64,000 nucleotides of DNA, taken from NCBI RefSeq assembly GCF_900156045.1, contig NZ_FTMX01000004.1, positions 186,001 through 250,000 of the forward strand. Direction: 5' to 3'. The first letter of the stretch is position 1; the number at the start of each line of letters is the position of its first letter. The notes beneath the pieces were generated by a model, which did no database searches, was not told where the DNA came from, and saw only the letters and a program-made list of their open reading frames with translations. Made by a program: the position numbers and the translations under genes. Below are positions 43,463 to 52,497 of the stretch, piece by piece. This DNA is from Peribacillus simplex. GTDB taxonomy: Bacteria > Bacillota > Bacilli > Bacillales > DSM-1321.

Positions 43463-43726
43463 ATTGAAAAAATATATTCAATAATTAGCGATTCTGGAAT
43501 TCATGCAAGACCTGCGACCTTATTAGTTAGTATGGTTAAGCCATTTTCTTCAGATGTGATCCTTGAGTATAAAAGAAAACAGGTAGACTTAAAATCAATT
43601 TTGGGTGTAATGTCGCTAGGAATCCCGCAGGGAGAAACAATTAAAATAATTGCTCAAGGCGATGATGCAGAAGAAGCGCTATCTAATATTGATGAAATGA
43701 TGAAAACAGAAGGCCTAGGTGTATAA
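43463..43726 (+). CDS. HPr-family phosphocarrier with non-standard start
   Basis: 87 residues if started at ATT 43463, six bases after GGAGG. SGIHARPATLLV holds the phosphorylated His14, and DLKSILGVMSLGI holds the regulatory Ser45 of HPr. An in-frame TAA lies six codons upstream and no ATG, GTG or TTG is available. TTG 43464 is out of frame by one base in a run of six As, so one more A would give a normal TTG start. It ends the PTS operon and may be a dedicated phosphocarrier. A start-loss mutation cannot be excluded. Confidence 0.75.
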   Translation: MEKIYSIISDSGIHARPATLLVSMVKPFSSDVILEYKRKQVDLKSILGVMSLGIPQGETIKIIAQGDDAEEALSNIDEMMKTEGLGV

Positions 43727-43856
43727 AATCAGTTTCAAATTCGATAATCTAAAAATACTCCCTTGAATGGAATATGCGAATAATAAATTTAGCTAAATCA
43801 AAGGCATTCCCTTAATAAAAATATTTCTCTGGAGCAAATCGTTAATGGGTTTGCTC

Positions 43857-43945
43857 TTATTTAATTGAGCGATACAAAGTGGCACCCGAAATCCCAGTCG
43901 CCTCATATATTTCCTTCACTGTCATCCGCCTAGAATGAAATCTTC
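43857..43945 (-). pseudogene. Resolvase/invertase C-terminal HTH remnant
   Basis: On the minus strand the frame ends MTVKEIYEATGISGATLYRSIK-stop, the HTH tail of serine recombinases (TVKEIxxATGVSxATLYR). The catalytic domain is absent. Confidence 0.65.
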
Positions 43946-44259
43946 ATTTAAAAACATTGCACAAATGCTGGAAAAACATACTGTAGATAACGCCCTGTTT
44001 GTTGAATAGCAAATAAGAACCTGATCTCTCCTTAAACTATACTTTTATATATATTTCTGCTTAAGGATTACTACCAAATCCTGTGAATAAGTGAGCATTC
44101 GAGAGATATTCGGATCAAACTAAGGGAGTTCAATAACATCAAGTAAAATATCATCCCAGTTTTATGTCGCATAAGAAAAAGATGTGCAATAAATAAGTAA
44201 TAGACTAATAAATTATCTATTACTATATATTTCTTATTCATCTGTAATTTTAATCGAAA

Positions 44260-44490
44260 AATCGGGTGAGAACTGAATCTGGTACTGCTGTATTAAAGTG
44301 TGCTAGCGATTTCTTGACTAAGCCATACGCAAAGGGCAATGAGTTCGTTTGCTTGATACTTACTAGATCGCTATACAAAGCCAACTTGTTTGGCGATATC
44401 TTGTAGGACTACTGGAGATAAAAAGTACTGTAGTTCTTGTGCGAAAAGATTCAGTCCATTTGAAATGATAGGATTCATCAAAAACGCCAT
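44260..44490 (-). pseudogene. IS4-type transposase N-terminal remnant
   Basis: The minus-strand frame begins MAFLMNPIISNGLNLFAQELQYFLSP and, after a stop, continues SSKYQANELIALCVWLSQEIAST. This resembles the start of IS4-family transposases. The remainder is missing here; a C-terminal piece of similar type lies at 50361. Confidence 0.6.
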
Positions 44491-44703
44491 CCTTTCTCGT
44501 AAACATCTTACGATAAGCATAGCGTTTTTTCATTTTGAGGGTATGATTTTAACTTCGCTAACCTTGTACGACCGTCTAAAATGTATAAAAAGTACAAAAT
44601 GTATAAAATGTCAAATCTATTAGTAAGTAAAAACACATGATTGATACCCCTCTTAAATTTAGAAAAGTATTTTTTCTGTTTTTATGAAATCTCTTATAAC
44701 CCC

Positions 44704-44722
44704 TGTAAATACAAGATTTACA
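44704..44722 (+). promoter_or_regulatory. Candidate activator site (inverted repeat) for the second sigma-54 promoter
   Basis: TGTAAAT-N5-ATTTACA is a perfect dyad centred about 62 bases upstream of the -24 element. The same TGTAAA half-site recurs in the dyad at 44806. Confidence 0.55.
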
Positions 44723-44773
44723 ACCCTTTTAACAATTGAAGATAACATTCCTCCTATCCATGTGCTCATAACT

Positions 44774-44789
44774 TGGCACGTAAATTGCA
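44774..44789 (+). promoter_or_regulatory. Sigma-54 (SigL) promoter, perfect consensus
   Basis: TGGCACG-N4-TTGCA matches the sigma-54 consensus at all fixed positions, with GG and GC ten bases apart. Transcription should begin near 44800. Confidence 0.88.
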
Positions 44790-44805
44790 TTATATAAATT
44801 GAAAC

Positions 44806-44838
44806 CCTTTACATATGATTGCCTAGCAAATGTAAAGG
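44806..44838 (+). promoter_or_regulatory. 5' leader inverted repeat
   Basis: CCTTTACAT (44806-44814) and ATGTAAAGG (44830-44838) are a perfect 9-bp dyad at the predicted 5' end of the transcript. It could be an RNA hairpin or a binding site. Confidence 0.5.
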
Positions 44839-44909
44839 AGAATTACAAGTTGAGAGGAGACATAATATTGGAAAACATTAAGAGCAAAAACAAGTTAAGA
44901 GGAGACAAT

Positions 44910-45932
44910 ATGGATGTAATTTCAGATCGCAAATGGGTTTCAGAAACACTGGAGATTGGAAAAGAGATGTTATATTTAACTCAAAAAGAGGTTATTGGAA
45001 TTGGAATTAATGAGGAAGAAATTCTTAATCTGACAAAAGATGCTTTAGTTGCACATGGTAAAAAAGAATACGAAATGCCTGCTAAAATTGGCGTACATCC
45101 TTATCAAGAAGTCTTTTATCATGCGATGCCTGCCTATGTGCCATCGAAAAATGCAGTTGGTATGAAATGGATCGAGTGTTACCCATCTAATCCAAGTAAA
45201 TTTGATTTGCCACAAACTACAGGGCTTCTAGTACTCAACGATGTATCTTCCGGTTGCCCGATTGCATTGATGGACTCCGCATGGATTACGTCCAAGAGAA
45301 CTCCTGCTGTGACAGCCCTAACAGCTCAGGCTTTACATCCAGATGCTGAAACTTTTGGAATGTTCGGATGTGGAATTCAAGGGATCGAACATGTTAAATA
45401 TATTGGACATACGTTAAAAAAATTAAAAAAGATTTATGTTTATGATGTGAGAGAAGACGCAATGGATCGCTTAATTAAAGAGGTTCAACCTAAAATTGAT
45501 GTAGAAATTGTTAAAGGAAAAAGTCCTGAAGCGGTAACCAAAAGTTGTGAAGTTTTAAGTTCTGCGACGGTTATATTAAAAGAACCCCTTTCAGTGGTTA
45601 AAAATGAGTGGATATCAAGAGGACAAACCATTTTACCATGTGATCTCAACACATTCTGGGATCCGGAAATATCTAAAAGAGCTGATAAGTACATTGTTGA
45701 CAGTAGAGAAGAACATGAATTATTTAATGACATGGGATATTTCCCGAATGGGTTACCAAGCATCCAATGTGAAACAGGAGAAATCCTTGCCGGAGTTAAA
45801 AAAGGCAGAGAATCGAAAGAAGAATTGATCGTTTGTAGCAATATAGGAATCGCTGTATGTGACATAGTAGTTGGGAGAGAAATATTTAACCGCGCATTAG
45901 TAAATCAAGTAGGTAAGAAATTAACACTATAA
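44910..45932 (+). CDS. Ornithine cyclodeaminase/mu-crystallin family enzyme
   Basis: 340 residues from ATG 44910 (AGAGGAG six bases upstream). An in-frame TTG at 44868 has its own AGAGGAG and would add 14 residues, so two tandem starts are present. MKWIECYPSNP, GLLVLNDVSSGCPIALMD, RTPAVTALTAQAL and the Rossmann FGMFGCGIQGIEHVKY segment mark the OCD family. Members include NAD-dependent ornithine cyclodeaminase, pyrroline-2-carboxylate reductase and alanine dehydrogenase. Next to a prolyl-tRNA deacylase, proline-related chemistry is a reasonable inference. Confidence 0.88.
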   Translation: MDVISDRKWVSETLEIGKEMLYLTQKEVIGIGINEEEILNLTKDALVAHGKKEYEMPAKIGVHPYQEVFYHAMPAYVPSKNAVGMKWIECYPSNPSKFDLPQTTGLLVLNDVSSGCPIALMDSAWITSKRTPAVTALTAQALHPDAETFGMFGCGIQGIEHVKYIGHTLKKLKKIYVYDVREDAMDRLIKEVQPKIDVEIVKGKSPEAVTKSCEVLSSATVILKEPLSVVKNEWISRGQTILPCDLNTFWDPEISKRADKYIVDSREEHELFNDMGYFPNGLPSIQCETGEILAGVKKGRESKEELIVCSNIGIAVCDIVVGREIFNRALVNQVGKKLTL

Positions 45933-45951
45933 GAAAAGCTGACAGTCATCG

Positions 45952-46010
45952 GTAGTTATGTTTGTATTACTTCTATTCCCCTTAGGGAATAGAAAATCAA
46001 ACATAACTAC
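45952..46010. terminator. Large nested hairpin between dehydrogenase and permease genes
   Basis: The outer stem is 45952-45964 with 45998-46010 (13 bp, perfect). The inner stem is TTCTATTCCC/GGGAATAGAA. There is no T-run, so it may stabilise or process the mRNA rather than terminate it. Confidence 0.65.
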
Positions 46011-46103
46011 ATATACTTATATTTCTTAGATACTCGGATTAAAAACTTGAAACCAACATGAGCATGAAGGATTAGAAGATGGGGTTACTATAGGAGGATA
46101 ACT

Positions 46104-47505
46104 ATGGCACAAAACGTACAACTTCAGAAACAATTAAAAACCCGACACGTGACGATGATTACTATAGGAGGAGTCATCGGTGCTGGTATTTTTGTTGGGA
46201 GTGGAGCTGTCATTCATTCTACTGGACCAGCTGCTGTTATCAGTTATCTTCTAGCTGGTATATTAGCAATGTTTGTAGCACGTATGCTTGGAGAAATGGC
46301 TACTGCTAACCCACATGCAAGTTCCTTTTCAGAACATGTACGCTTAGCATTAGGAAATTGGGGTGGATTTACAGTTGGATGGTTGTACTGGTACTTCTGG
46401 GTTATTGCCGTTGCAGCCGAAGCTGTAGGAGCAGCCGGTATTTTACATTATTGGTTTCCTAGTATTCCAGTTTGGGCAATGAGCTTAGGCTTATTGATTC
46501 TCATGACCTTGACCAATATCTTTTCCGTAAAATCCTTTGGTGAAGTTGAATTTTGGTTTGCTTCTATTAAGGTAACGGCTATCATCTTATTTTTAACTGT
46601 AGGAATGGCCTATATACTAGGATTGTGGCCTGATAAAGTGCTTAGTTTTGAAAATTTAACCACTCATGGTGGATTTGCGCCGCACGGTATTGCATCTATC
46701 TTTCAAGGAATTGTTCCTGTTATGTTTGCCGTTATTGGTACAGAAATCGTCACCATTACCGCAGCAGAGTCAGTGAATCCTAAAGAAGCCATTGCGAAAG
46801 CAATTAAATCCGTTATTTGGAGGATTATGCTTTTTTATGTAGGTTCCATATTTATCATCATTTGTGTTTTACCTTGGAATCATGCAGGAATTATTGGTAG
46901 TCCATATGTAAGCGTTATCAAATTTCTTGGCATTCCCGGCGCAGACCAAATAATGAACTTCGTAGTGTTAACCGCCCTGCTTTCCTGCTTGAATTCAGGG
47001 TTGTATATTTCTTCGAGAATGCTGTTTGGATTAGCCAATAAGGGGGATGCACCGCGGATGTTTGTTTCTCTTAATCGAAATGGTGCCCCCGTTAAGGCTT
47101 CTCTTTGGAACAGTTTTTGGTTATCTGGCGATCATTGCAGCCTACTATTCGCCAGAGTTAGTATTCAAGTTTCTTATAAACTCAAGTGGTACTGTAGTGT
47201 TGTTCGTTTACTTGTTGGTTGCTATTGCACAGCTTCGTATGCGTGCTCGTTTGGAAAAAGAACAGTCAGAGTTGCAAGTACGAATGTGGGCGTATCCCTA
47301 TTTGACATATTTCACCATTCTAAGCATTTTAGCTATCCTCGTTTTGATGGCTACAAACTCAGAAATGGTTTCTCAATTGATAATGAGTTTAGTTTCACTT
47401 GTAATTGTACTAATTATGTATGGAATAAGGCGTTCGAGGTATTCAGAGGTAAAACCGACCATTAGCAATGAAGTATCAGAAAAAAATCGAAAATTAGATC
47501 TTTGA
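46104..47505 (+). pseudogene. GABA-permease-like APC transporter with a frameshift
   Basis: The first frame gives GabP-like sequence up to NRNGAPVKA at about 47100 (opening LKTRHVTMITIGGVIGAGIFVGSG, the APC glycine-rich helix). It then changes into nonsense. A second frame picks up LLFGTVFGYLAIIAAYYSPELVFKFLINSSG and continues to TGA 47505 with no loss of homologous sequence. A two-base deletion or one-base insertion near 47098 explains this. The product is either dead or a sequencing artefact. In B. subtilis GabP imports GABA and proline analogues. Confidence 0.85.
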
Positions 47506-47547
47506 ACAATTGAGATAAATAACTATTTAAAAGGAGAAAAGAACAAC

Positions 47548-48042
47548 ATGAAAGTTGAGCAGGAACAAACGGTGTATGATATTTTAGACCAACTTAATAT
47601 TTCCTATACAAGGTATGAACATGTGCCTGTTTTTACAGTTGAAGAAATCCGTAATTTGGATACTTTTATTCCCGGAGAACATTGTAAAAATTTGTTTTTG
47701 CGAAATCGAAAAGGAGACCAACACTTTCTAGTGATTGTATCAGAAGCCAGATATGTAGACTTAAAAAGATTATCTCAGCTTATAGATAGCACTAGTTTGA
47801 GTTTGGCTTCTTCAGATAGATTAAATAAACATTTGAACGTTAATCCTGGGGCAGTCGGTCCTTTAGGATTGATTAATGACATGAATAAGCATGTACATGT
47901 AGTATTAGACAGTGATTTGCTTGATAAGGACACAATTAACTTTCACCCTAATGTGAATACAGCAACCATCAACCTTTCAGTTCGAGACTTCCGAAGGTTG
48001 CTCGTTTGGACAAACAATCCTACTTCTTATGTGAAATTTTAG
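47548..48042 (+). CDS. ProX-type (YbaK domain) aminoacyl-tRNA deacylase
   Basis: 164 residues. It resembles the prolyl-tRNA deacylase ProX/PrdX: YTRYEHVPVFTVEE near the N-terminus, GEHCKNLFLRNRKGDQHFLVIVS with the key Lys, and NPGAVGPLGLINDMNKHVHVVLD. Such enzymes hydrolyse alanyl- or other mischarged tRNA(Pro) in trans. Between a transporter and a RocR-like activator, it may protect tRNA(Pro) from an imported amino acid or from its product. It has a good SD (AAGGAG). Confidence 0.87.
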   Translation: MKVEQEQTVYDILDQLNISYTRYEHVPVFTVEEIRNLDTFIPGEHCKNLFLRNRKGDQHFLVIVSEARYVDLKRLSQLIDSTSLSLASSDRLNKHLNVNPGAVGPLGLINDMNKHVHVVLDSDLLDKDTINFHPNVNTATINLSVRDFRRLLVWTNNPTSYVKF

Positions 48043-48142
48043 TTTTCGTAATTCCGAACAAGGATGATAAAATGATCGATAACCGCCCCTTAATCAAAAT
48101 TCAAATGTTAAATGGCTGATTAAATCTAAGGAGTGAACGATA

Positions 48143-49912
48143 ATGCACAAAAAAGATTCACTTTATCATACCTTGTTCAATATTCTTTTCAATAATGTTC
48201 AAGATGGAATTGCTATTATAAACAGTCAAGGGAAAATTGAAAAATGCAATCATATATTGCAAAAAATAACAGGCCAATTAGAGAAGGAAATCATAGGTTT
48301 GACTTTGGAAGAATTGATGCCCGGAATTCAATTAAATAACAAGGAATTTGTGCAATATCATATTACGTCTATGAAAAAAGACGTTATATTAAGAAAAAAT
48401 GTAGTTATGGAAGGGAATAACCATTTAGAAATTTTCCTTGTAACAGAAAATAATATTGACGAAAATAATATTGACGTAAAACTTACTCATGAGTATAAGG
48501 AAATAAAATGGTTAAATGAAATGTACGAAAATGTACTAAATTCCATTGATGAAGGAATACACGTTGCTGATGTAAGTGGCTCTATCCGTTTTATTAATTC
48601 TGCACAAGAAAAATTGGACGGTTATAAATCTGAAGATATTTTAGAAAAACACTGGCTGGATGTATATGACTTAACAGAAGAATCTTCTTTAGTCTTAAAA
48701 GCAGTTAAAGATAGAAAACCTATTTTAGATAGATATCAAAATTATGTAACGCATAATGGGAAATATGTAAGTATAGTTGCAAGCGCTATACCGTTGTATT
48801 CTAATGGAAATCTTTTCGGTGCAGTCGCTATTACAAAAGATTTTATAAAATTCAAAGAAACTTCCGATAAATTACTAAAGCTATATAATGGAACGCCTAA
48901 TCAGAATGGAAATAAATCAAAACACTCTATTAAAGATAGTCATTTTACGTTTAATGAGATTTTAGGGGAAAATGACCATATTTTGGAGAGTATTAAATTA
49001 GGAAGAATGGCTGCTCATAGTGAATCACCAGTATTCATTTTTGGTGAAACAGGAACCGGTAAAGAAATGTTTACTCAAAGCATTCATATGGCTAGCAAGC
49101 GATCCAAAGGGCCATTTTTGGCAATAAATTGTGCAGCTATACCGGAAAGCCTTCTAGAAGGAATACTTTTTGGAACTACTAAAGGCGCTTTTACAGGTGC
49201 AGTTGATAGAAAGGGCTTAGTTGAACAAGCTAATGGAGGAACATTGTTTTTGGATGAAATCAATTCAATGTCACTAACCTTACAAAGTAAACTACTTAGA
49301 GTGTTGCAAGAAAAGAAGGTGATGAAATTGGGCGGTAATCACGAAACCTCTGTTGACGTGCGAATTATTAGCAGTTGTAACATAGAACCTATAGAAGCTA
49401 TTGAACAAGGAAAATTGAGAAATGATTTGTTTTATCGTCTGGCAGTAATTTATTTACCAATTCCTCCTCTTCGAGAGCGTTTAGATGACATACAGCTTCT
49501 TCTCAGACATTTTATTGAATACTACAATAAATCAATGAACAGAAATGTTATAGGAATCCGGCCTCAGGTTTTAAATATGTTTCATAATTATCAATGGCCT
49601 GGAAACATTCGACAACTTAAGCATTGTCTTGAATCTGCTATGAATCTAATTTCAATTGATGAAAGTTTCATTGGGCTCGAACATATACCTCAATATTTAA
49701 GAAATTCATTCAAATTGAATAACGAAATGAAGACAGGTATCGCAAGTGGAACTTCTAATCTTAACATTTTAGGTGAAATTAAAAGAGAGGAAAAAGAAAA
49801 CATTATCATTGCCCTTAAGCGAAATAATGGAAATGTCGCCAAAGCAGCAGAAGATTTAGGCATGAGTAGACAACGACTACATTATCGTTTAAAAAAATAT
49901 AACCTTAAATAA
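48143..49912 (+). CDS. RocR-like sigma-54-dependent activator (PAS-PAS-AAA+-Fis)
   Basis: 589 residues. Two PAS domains (about 15-105 and 125-245), AAA+ domain with GETGTGKE, GAFTGAVDRKG loop, LFLDEINSM Walker B and PPLRER, and a Fis-type HTH at the C-terminus (NGNVAKAAEDLGMSRQRLHYRLKKYNL). Sequence from the second PAS to the AAA+ domain (SIDEGIHVADVSGSIRFIN; LFGTTKGAFTGAVDRKG) is close to RocR, the SigL activator of arginine/ornithine catabolism in B. subtilis. It probably activates the promoter at 44774. Confidence 0.92.
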   Translation: MHKKDSLYHTLFNILFNNVQDGIAIINSQGKIEKCNHILQKITGQLEKEIIGLTLEELMPGIQLNNKEFVQYHITSMKKDVILRKNVVMEGNNHLEIFLVTENNIDENNIDVKLTHEYKEIKWLNEMYENVLNSIDEGIHVADVSGSIRFINSAQEKLDGYKSEDILEKHWLDVYDLTEESSLVLKAVKDRKPILDRYQNYVTHNGKYVSIVASAIPLYSNGNLFGAVAITKDFIKFKETSDKLLKLYNGTPNQNGNKSKHSIKDSHFTFNEILGENDHILESIKLGRMAAHSESPVFIFGETGTGKEMFTQSIHMASKRSKGPFLAINCAAIPESLLEGILFGTTKGAFTGAVDRKGLVEQANGGTLFLDEINSMSLTLQSKLLRVLQEKKVMKLGGNHETSVDVRIISSCNIEPIEAIEQGKLRNDLFYRLAVIYLPIPPLRERLDDIQLLLRHFIEYYNKSMNRNVIGIRPQVLNMFHNYQWPGNIRQLKHCLESAMNLISIDESFIGLEHIPQYLRNSFKLNNEMKTGIASGTSNLNILGEIKREEKENIIIALKRNNGNVAKAAEDLGMSRQRLHYRLKKYNLK

Positions 49913-50195
49913 GTATTGTAGAATATTAGATTTTGCCACTTATAAGGACTCGGAATTTTTGAAGCCAATCAAAGGTTTAAGCAATCTTTAAGGGGTGCTA
50001 CTACAGCACATCAAGCTAAGAAAACAGGTCACCCCAAAAACAAAAAATGCGCTTCCTTGTTTGCTTCTTTGTTATAAGAAAACCCAATATTTTGTTCTGG
50101 GGGAGTTATAAAACTTTAACTTGATGGCGATGTGGTGGTACCCCTTTTAGAGATATTTTGCACTTTTTAAAACTTATTTTGCTTGGATAAAAAAT
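49913..50195. other. Intergenic region after the RocR-like gene
   Basis: No gene. A GGTGGTACC piece near 50132 resembles the T-box core but lacks the rest of the T-box leader. The stretch is otherwise AT-rich. Confidence 0.35.
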
Positions 50196-50241
50196 AAAGG
50201 ATTACACAAATTAGTCCTGACTAATTTGTGTAATCCTTTTA
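50196..50241. terminator. 19-bp perfect terminator
   Basis: 50196-50214 pairs perfectly with 50221-50239 (AAAGGATTACAC.../...GTGTAATCCTTT), ending in a short T-run. It sits between the + regulator and the - CitMHS gene. Confidence 0.85.
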
Positions 50242-50360
50242 CATTTTTTCAATAAACACACTTTAATATTCAGTAGCAGAGACAAGAGTTTGATAGTATG
50301 CACCTTTTATCCTTGTGTAACTACATTCTGCGTACAATATAACAATGCTAAAAGGATGTC

Positions 50361-50544
50361 CAGGCACGCAGTTATATTGCGTTAAAAGCTCATACCAAGA
50401 TTGTTTTCACACGTTATATCATGTTTGCGCTTAGTGCTCGAGAAGAGAAGGATCCAAAAACAATTGGTCAACTCTTCTATTTGTGTAGCAATGAAATGGA
50501 AGATATTTGTTTCGCTCAAGCTCTTATAAGGACTTTTTTCTAAA
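50361..50544 (+). pseudogene. IS4-family transposase C-terminal remnant
   Basis: The frame YIALKAHTKIVFTRYIMFALSAREEKDPKTIGQLFYLCSNEMEDICFAQAL, ending at TAA about 50544, is the tail of IS4-type transposases (ALEAREN-DPRTLGELFY-like). It overlaps the last bases of the minus-strand CitMHS gene. It may be the other end of the IS remnant at 44260. Confidence 0.6.
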
Positions 50545-51904
50545 TCGGCAATGCCCCGGTTAATGTATAAACAACTAGGTATATAAGTATAATGGGCCAA
50601 GCATAAAAAACATACTTTTTTTGAAAGTCTATAAAGTTTGTCTCCGTAGAATCAACTAACATATATAGAGCTGGAATAACTGGTGAAATTAGACGGAATG
50701 CCTGTCCCACCATGGAAGCTACAGCTGCTTCGCTAGCAGAAATTCCATATTGCCCCATAACATCTGACATTACGCCGGCAATCCCAAAGTAGAAAGCATC
50801 TTGCGGTAAAAATGTAATTGCAGGTGCTGCAATTAAGGCATAGATTGGTGCCATATTTGAGCCTAATGATTCTGGGATCATAGCTGTAATAGATGTTGCT
50901 AATGCAGTTGACATTCCACTACCTGTTAAAACTCCAGAGAAAACCCCGGCAGCCAAAGTTGCCAAAGCTGGTGCTAAAGCATCTGCTGCTAAGTCATCAA
51001 TTCGTTCATTAATAAGGCTTGCAGACTTATAGTTTACCGTAAGGGCAATTGCTGCACCTATACCAAATAAAACACCGCCATGTGCGACATCCATCACAAG
51101 CATAACTAAAATAGCAAGCGTAAAAATCAAATTAAAAGCATATAGTTTAGGTCTCTTTAATTCAGGATCTTTTAGACGAATAGCGTTTAACATACTTTCC
51201 AATTGCTCTGGTGAAATATCTTTAGCAGTCTTAGGATCAAAGTTCAAGCGTTTTCTTTCCTTTATTCCGATAAAATAAGCCATGAAAATTGCAAATACTT
51301 CAGCAACTAGCATTCCTGGCAATAAATCTGCAAACAATTCGCTAATACTTACATCCATTGCTGTGCTTGCAGCAATTGTTGGGCCTCCCCATGGTAACTG
51401 ATTAAAAATTCCAATAGGGGTAACAATAATTACAGCTAAATAAACTAGCTTAATATTCATTTGTTTATAAAGTTGAAGGAAAGCAGCAACACAAATAATA
51501 ATAGTTGTAGTAGTATCACCATTCATAGTGACTACTGTTGCAGTTAAAACAGTTGCCATTGTAACTTTCAATGGATCCCCTTTTGCTTTTTTAATAAAGA
51601 ATTCGCATAAAGGGTCAAACAAGCCGACATTAAGCATTAAACCAAAATACAAAACCGCAAATAAGATAACAATAGCCGGTGAAATAACCCCAGTAGAAAC
51701 CTTTCCTGTTTCTTCATCTACACTAAATAAAATACCTTCTTTAATCCATTCAAAGAGATCTAAAAAGGAAGCACCCGTTACAAAGGTTGCAATTGCTCCA
51801 AAAACAAATGGAACAATTGTTAATGCTCCGAATACAGATAATTTATTTTTTGAGAGTAGTACAATGAATACAATGATCATTAATAATGCTAGGAATGTTA
51901 ACAT
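50540..51904 (-). CDS. CitMHS family transporter (tartrate-module copy)
   Basis: 454 residues with about twelve membrane segments. CitMHS landmarks are AVLYFGLMLNVGLFDPL, GDPLKVTMATVLTATVVTMNGDTTTTII, PWGGPTIAASTAMDVS and QDAFYFGIAGVM. The family takes up citrate or related carboxylates as metal complexes with protons. It is divergent from ttdAB, with two palindromes in between, so it probably imports tartrate or a similar hydroxy-acid. The SD (GGGAG) is about ten bases before the start. Confidence 0.88.
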   Translation of the reverse strand: MLTFLALLMIIVFIVLLSKNKLSVFGALTIVPFVFGAIATFVTGASFLDLFEWIKEGILFSVDEETGKVSTGVISPAIVILFAVLYFGLMLNVGLFDPLCEFFIKKAKGDPLKVTMATVLTATVVTMNGDTTTTIIICVAAFLQLYKQMNIKLVYLAVIIVTPIGIFNQLPWGGPTIAASTAMDVSISELFADLLPGMLVAEVFAIFMAYFIGIKERKRLNFDPKTAKDISPEQLESMLNAIRLKDPELKRPKLYAFNLIFTLAILVMLVMDVAHGGVLFGIGAAIALTVNYKSASLINERIDDLAADALAPALATLAAGVFSGVLTGSGMSTALATSITAMIPESLGSNMAPIYALIAAPAITFLPQDAFYFGIAGVMSDVMGQYGISASEAAVASMVGQAFRLISPVIPALYMLVDSTETNFIDFQKKYVFYAWPIILIYLVVYTLTGALPI

Positions 51905-52320
51905 TCAAACCAGCTCCCATAAAAAGTTTAAATTGAATTATTTGTAATTTTAAATAGTTAAGTGTATTACTAATCTTTTATCCAGAGCCTTATCAGAAGG
52001 GAAAGCCTTTAATGAGGTTCTAGGTTCTTATTCGTTTACTTGATGAAACTAACTTGTTAGCAATGGAAGCGTATACAAAAATGTTCATCCCTTACGATAA
52101 TTCGAAAAAACAAAACGTGTCATGTAGAGAATAAATTGGTAGGGCAATGTTGCTCAAATGATCTCTTTTATCTACACCTCCATTTCTTTAATTTTTGTGT
52201 GATAGGTCATTTTTTCTAATATCCAAGTTATCCAGCTTAAGAATGATCACAGATGAGAACTTATTTTTCTGAAAGCGCATCCAATAGTATAAATGCTATA
52301 TTTCTAAATTTGATTGTATG

Positions 52321-52336
52321 TTAATGTATACATTAA
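52321..52336. promoter_or_regulatory. Palindromic operator 1 of the tartrate module
   Basis: TTAATGTATACATTAA is a perfect 16-bp palindrome around TGTATACA, a typical FCD-type GntR operator pattern. It lies upstream of the CitMHS gene. Confidence 0.7.
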
Positions 52337-52468
52337 TGTCAATGTACTTTTTGAATTTTTAATCTTTTCCGATGTGGCAATTATAAAAAACACAGAGATT
52401 CTACATAATATACAAGCAACAAACCATATTTTTTCAAAAAATAATTTTATTAAAATAAATTAAAATTA

Positions 52469-52497
52469 TTGACTTTAACGTATACGTTATTTAATAA
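52469..52497 (+). promoter_or_regulatory. Palindromic operator 2 overlapping a promoter spacer
   Basis: TAACGTATACGTTA (52476-52489) is a perfect palindrome sharing the GTATAC centre of operator 1. It fills the spacer between a -35 TTGACT (52469-52474) and a weak -10 TAATAA (52492-52497), so a bound repressor would block the promoter. Confidence 0.65.

Larger units (their letters stand above)
43727..44640. other. Intergenic region with mobile-element debris
   Basis: Besides the two remnants listed separately at 43857 and 44260, this region shows only AT-rich sequence with short AAAATGTATAAAA repeats near 44580-44605. Confidence 0.4.

Noticed and set aside
44580..44610. Short AAAATGTATAAAA direct repeats as enhancer sites
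   Set aside because: They lie in low-complexity AT sequence over 160 bp from the sigma-54 promoter; the TGTAAAT dyad is the better candidate.
44390..44623. 77-codon + frame
   Set aside because: It is antisense to the IS4-type transposase remnant on the minus strand.
46104..47505. Programmed frameshift in the permease gene
   Set aside because: No slippery heptamer followed by a structure is seen at the break; simple mutation or sequence error is more likely.
50100..50160. T-box-like GGTGGTACC
   Set aside because: The core is not preceded by a specifier loop or AGTA element, and the downstream + gene is only a transposase remnant.
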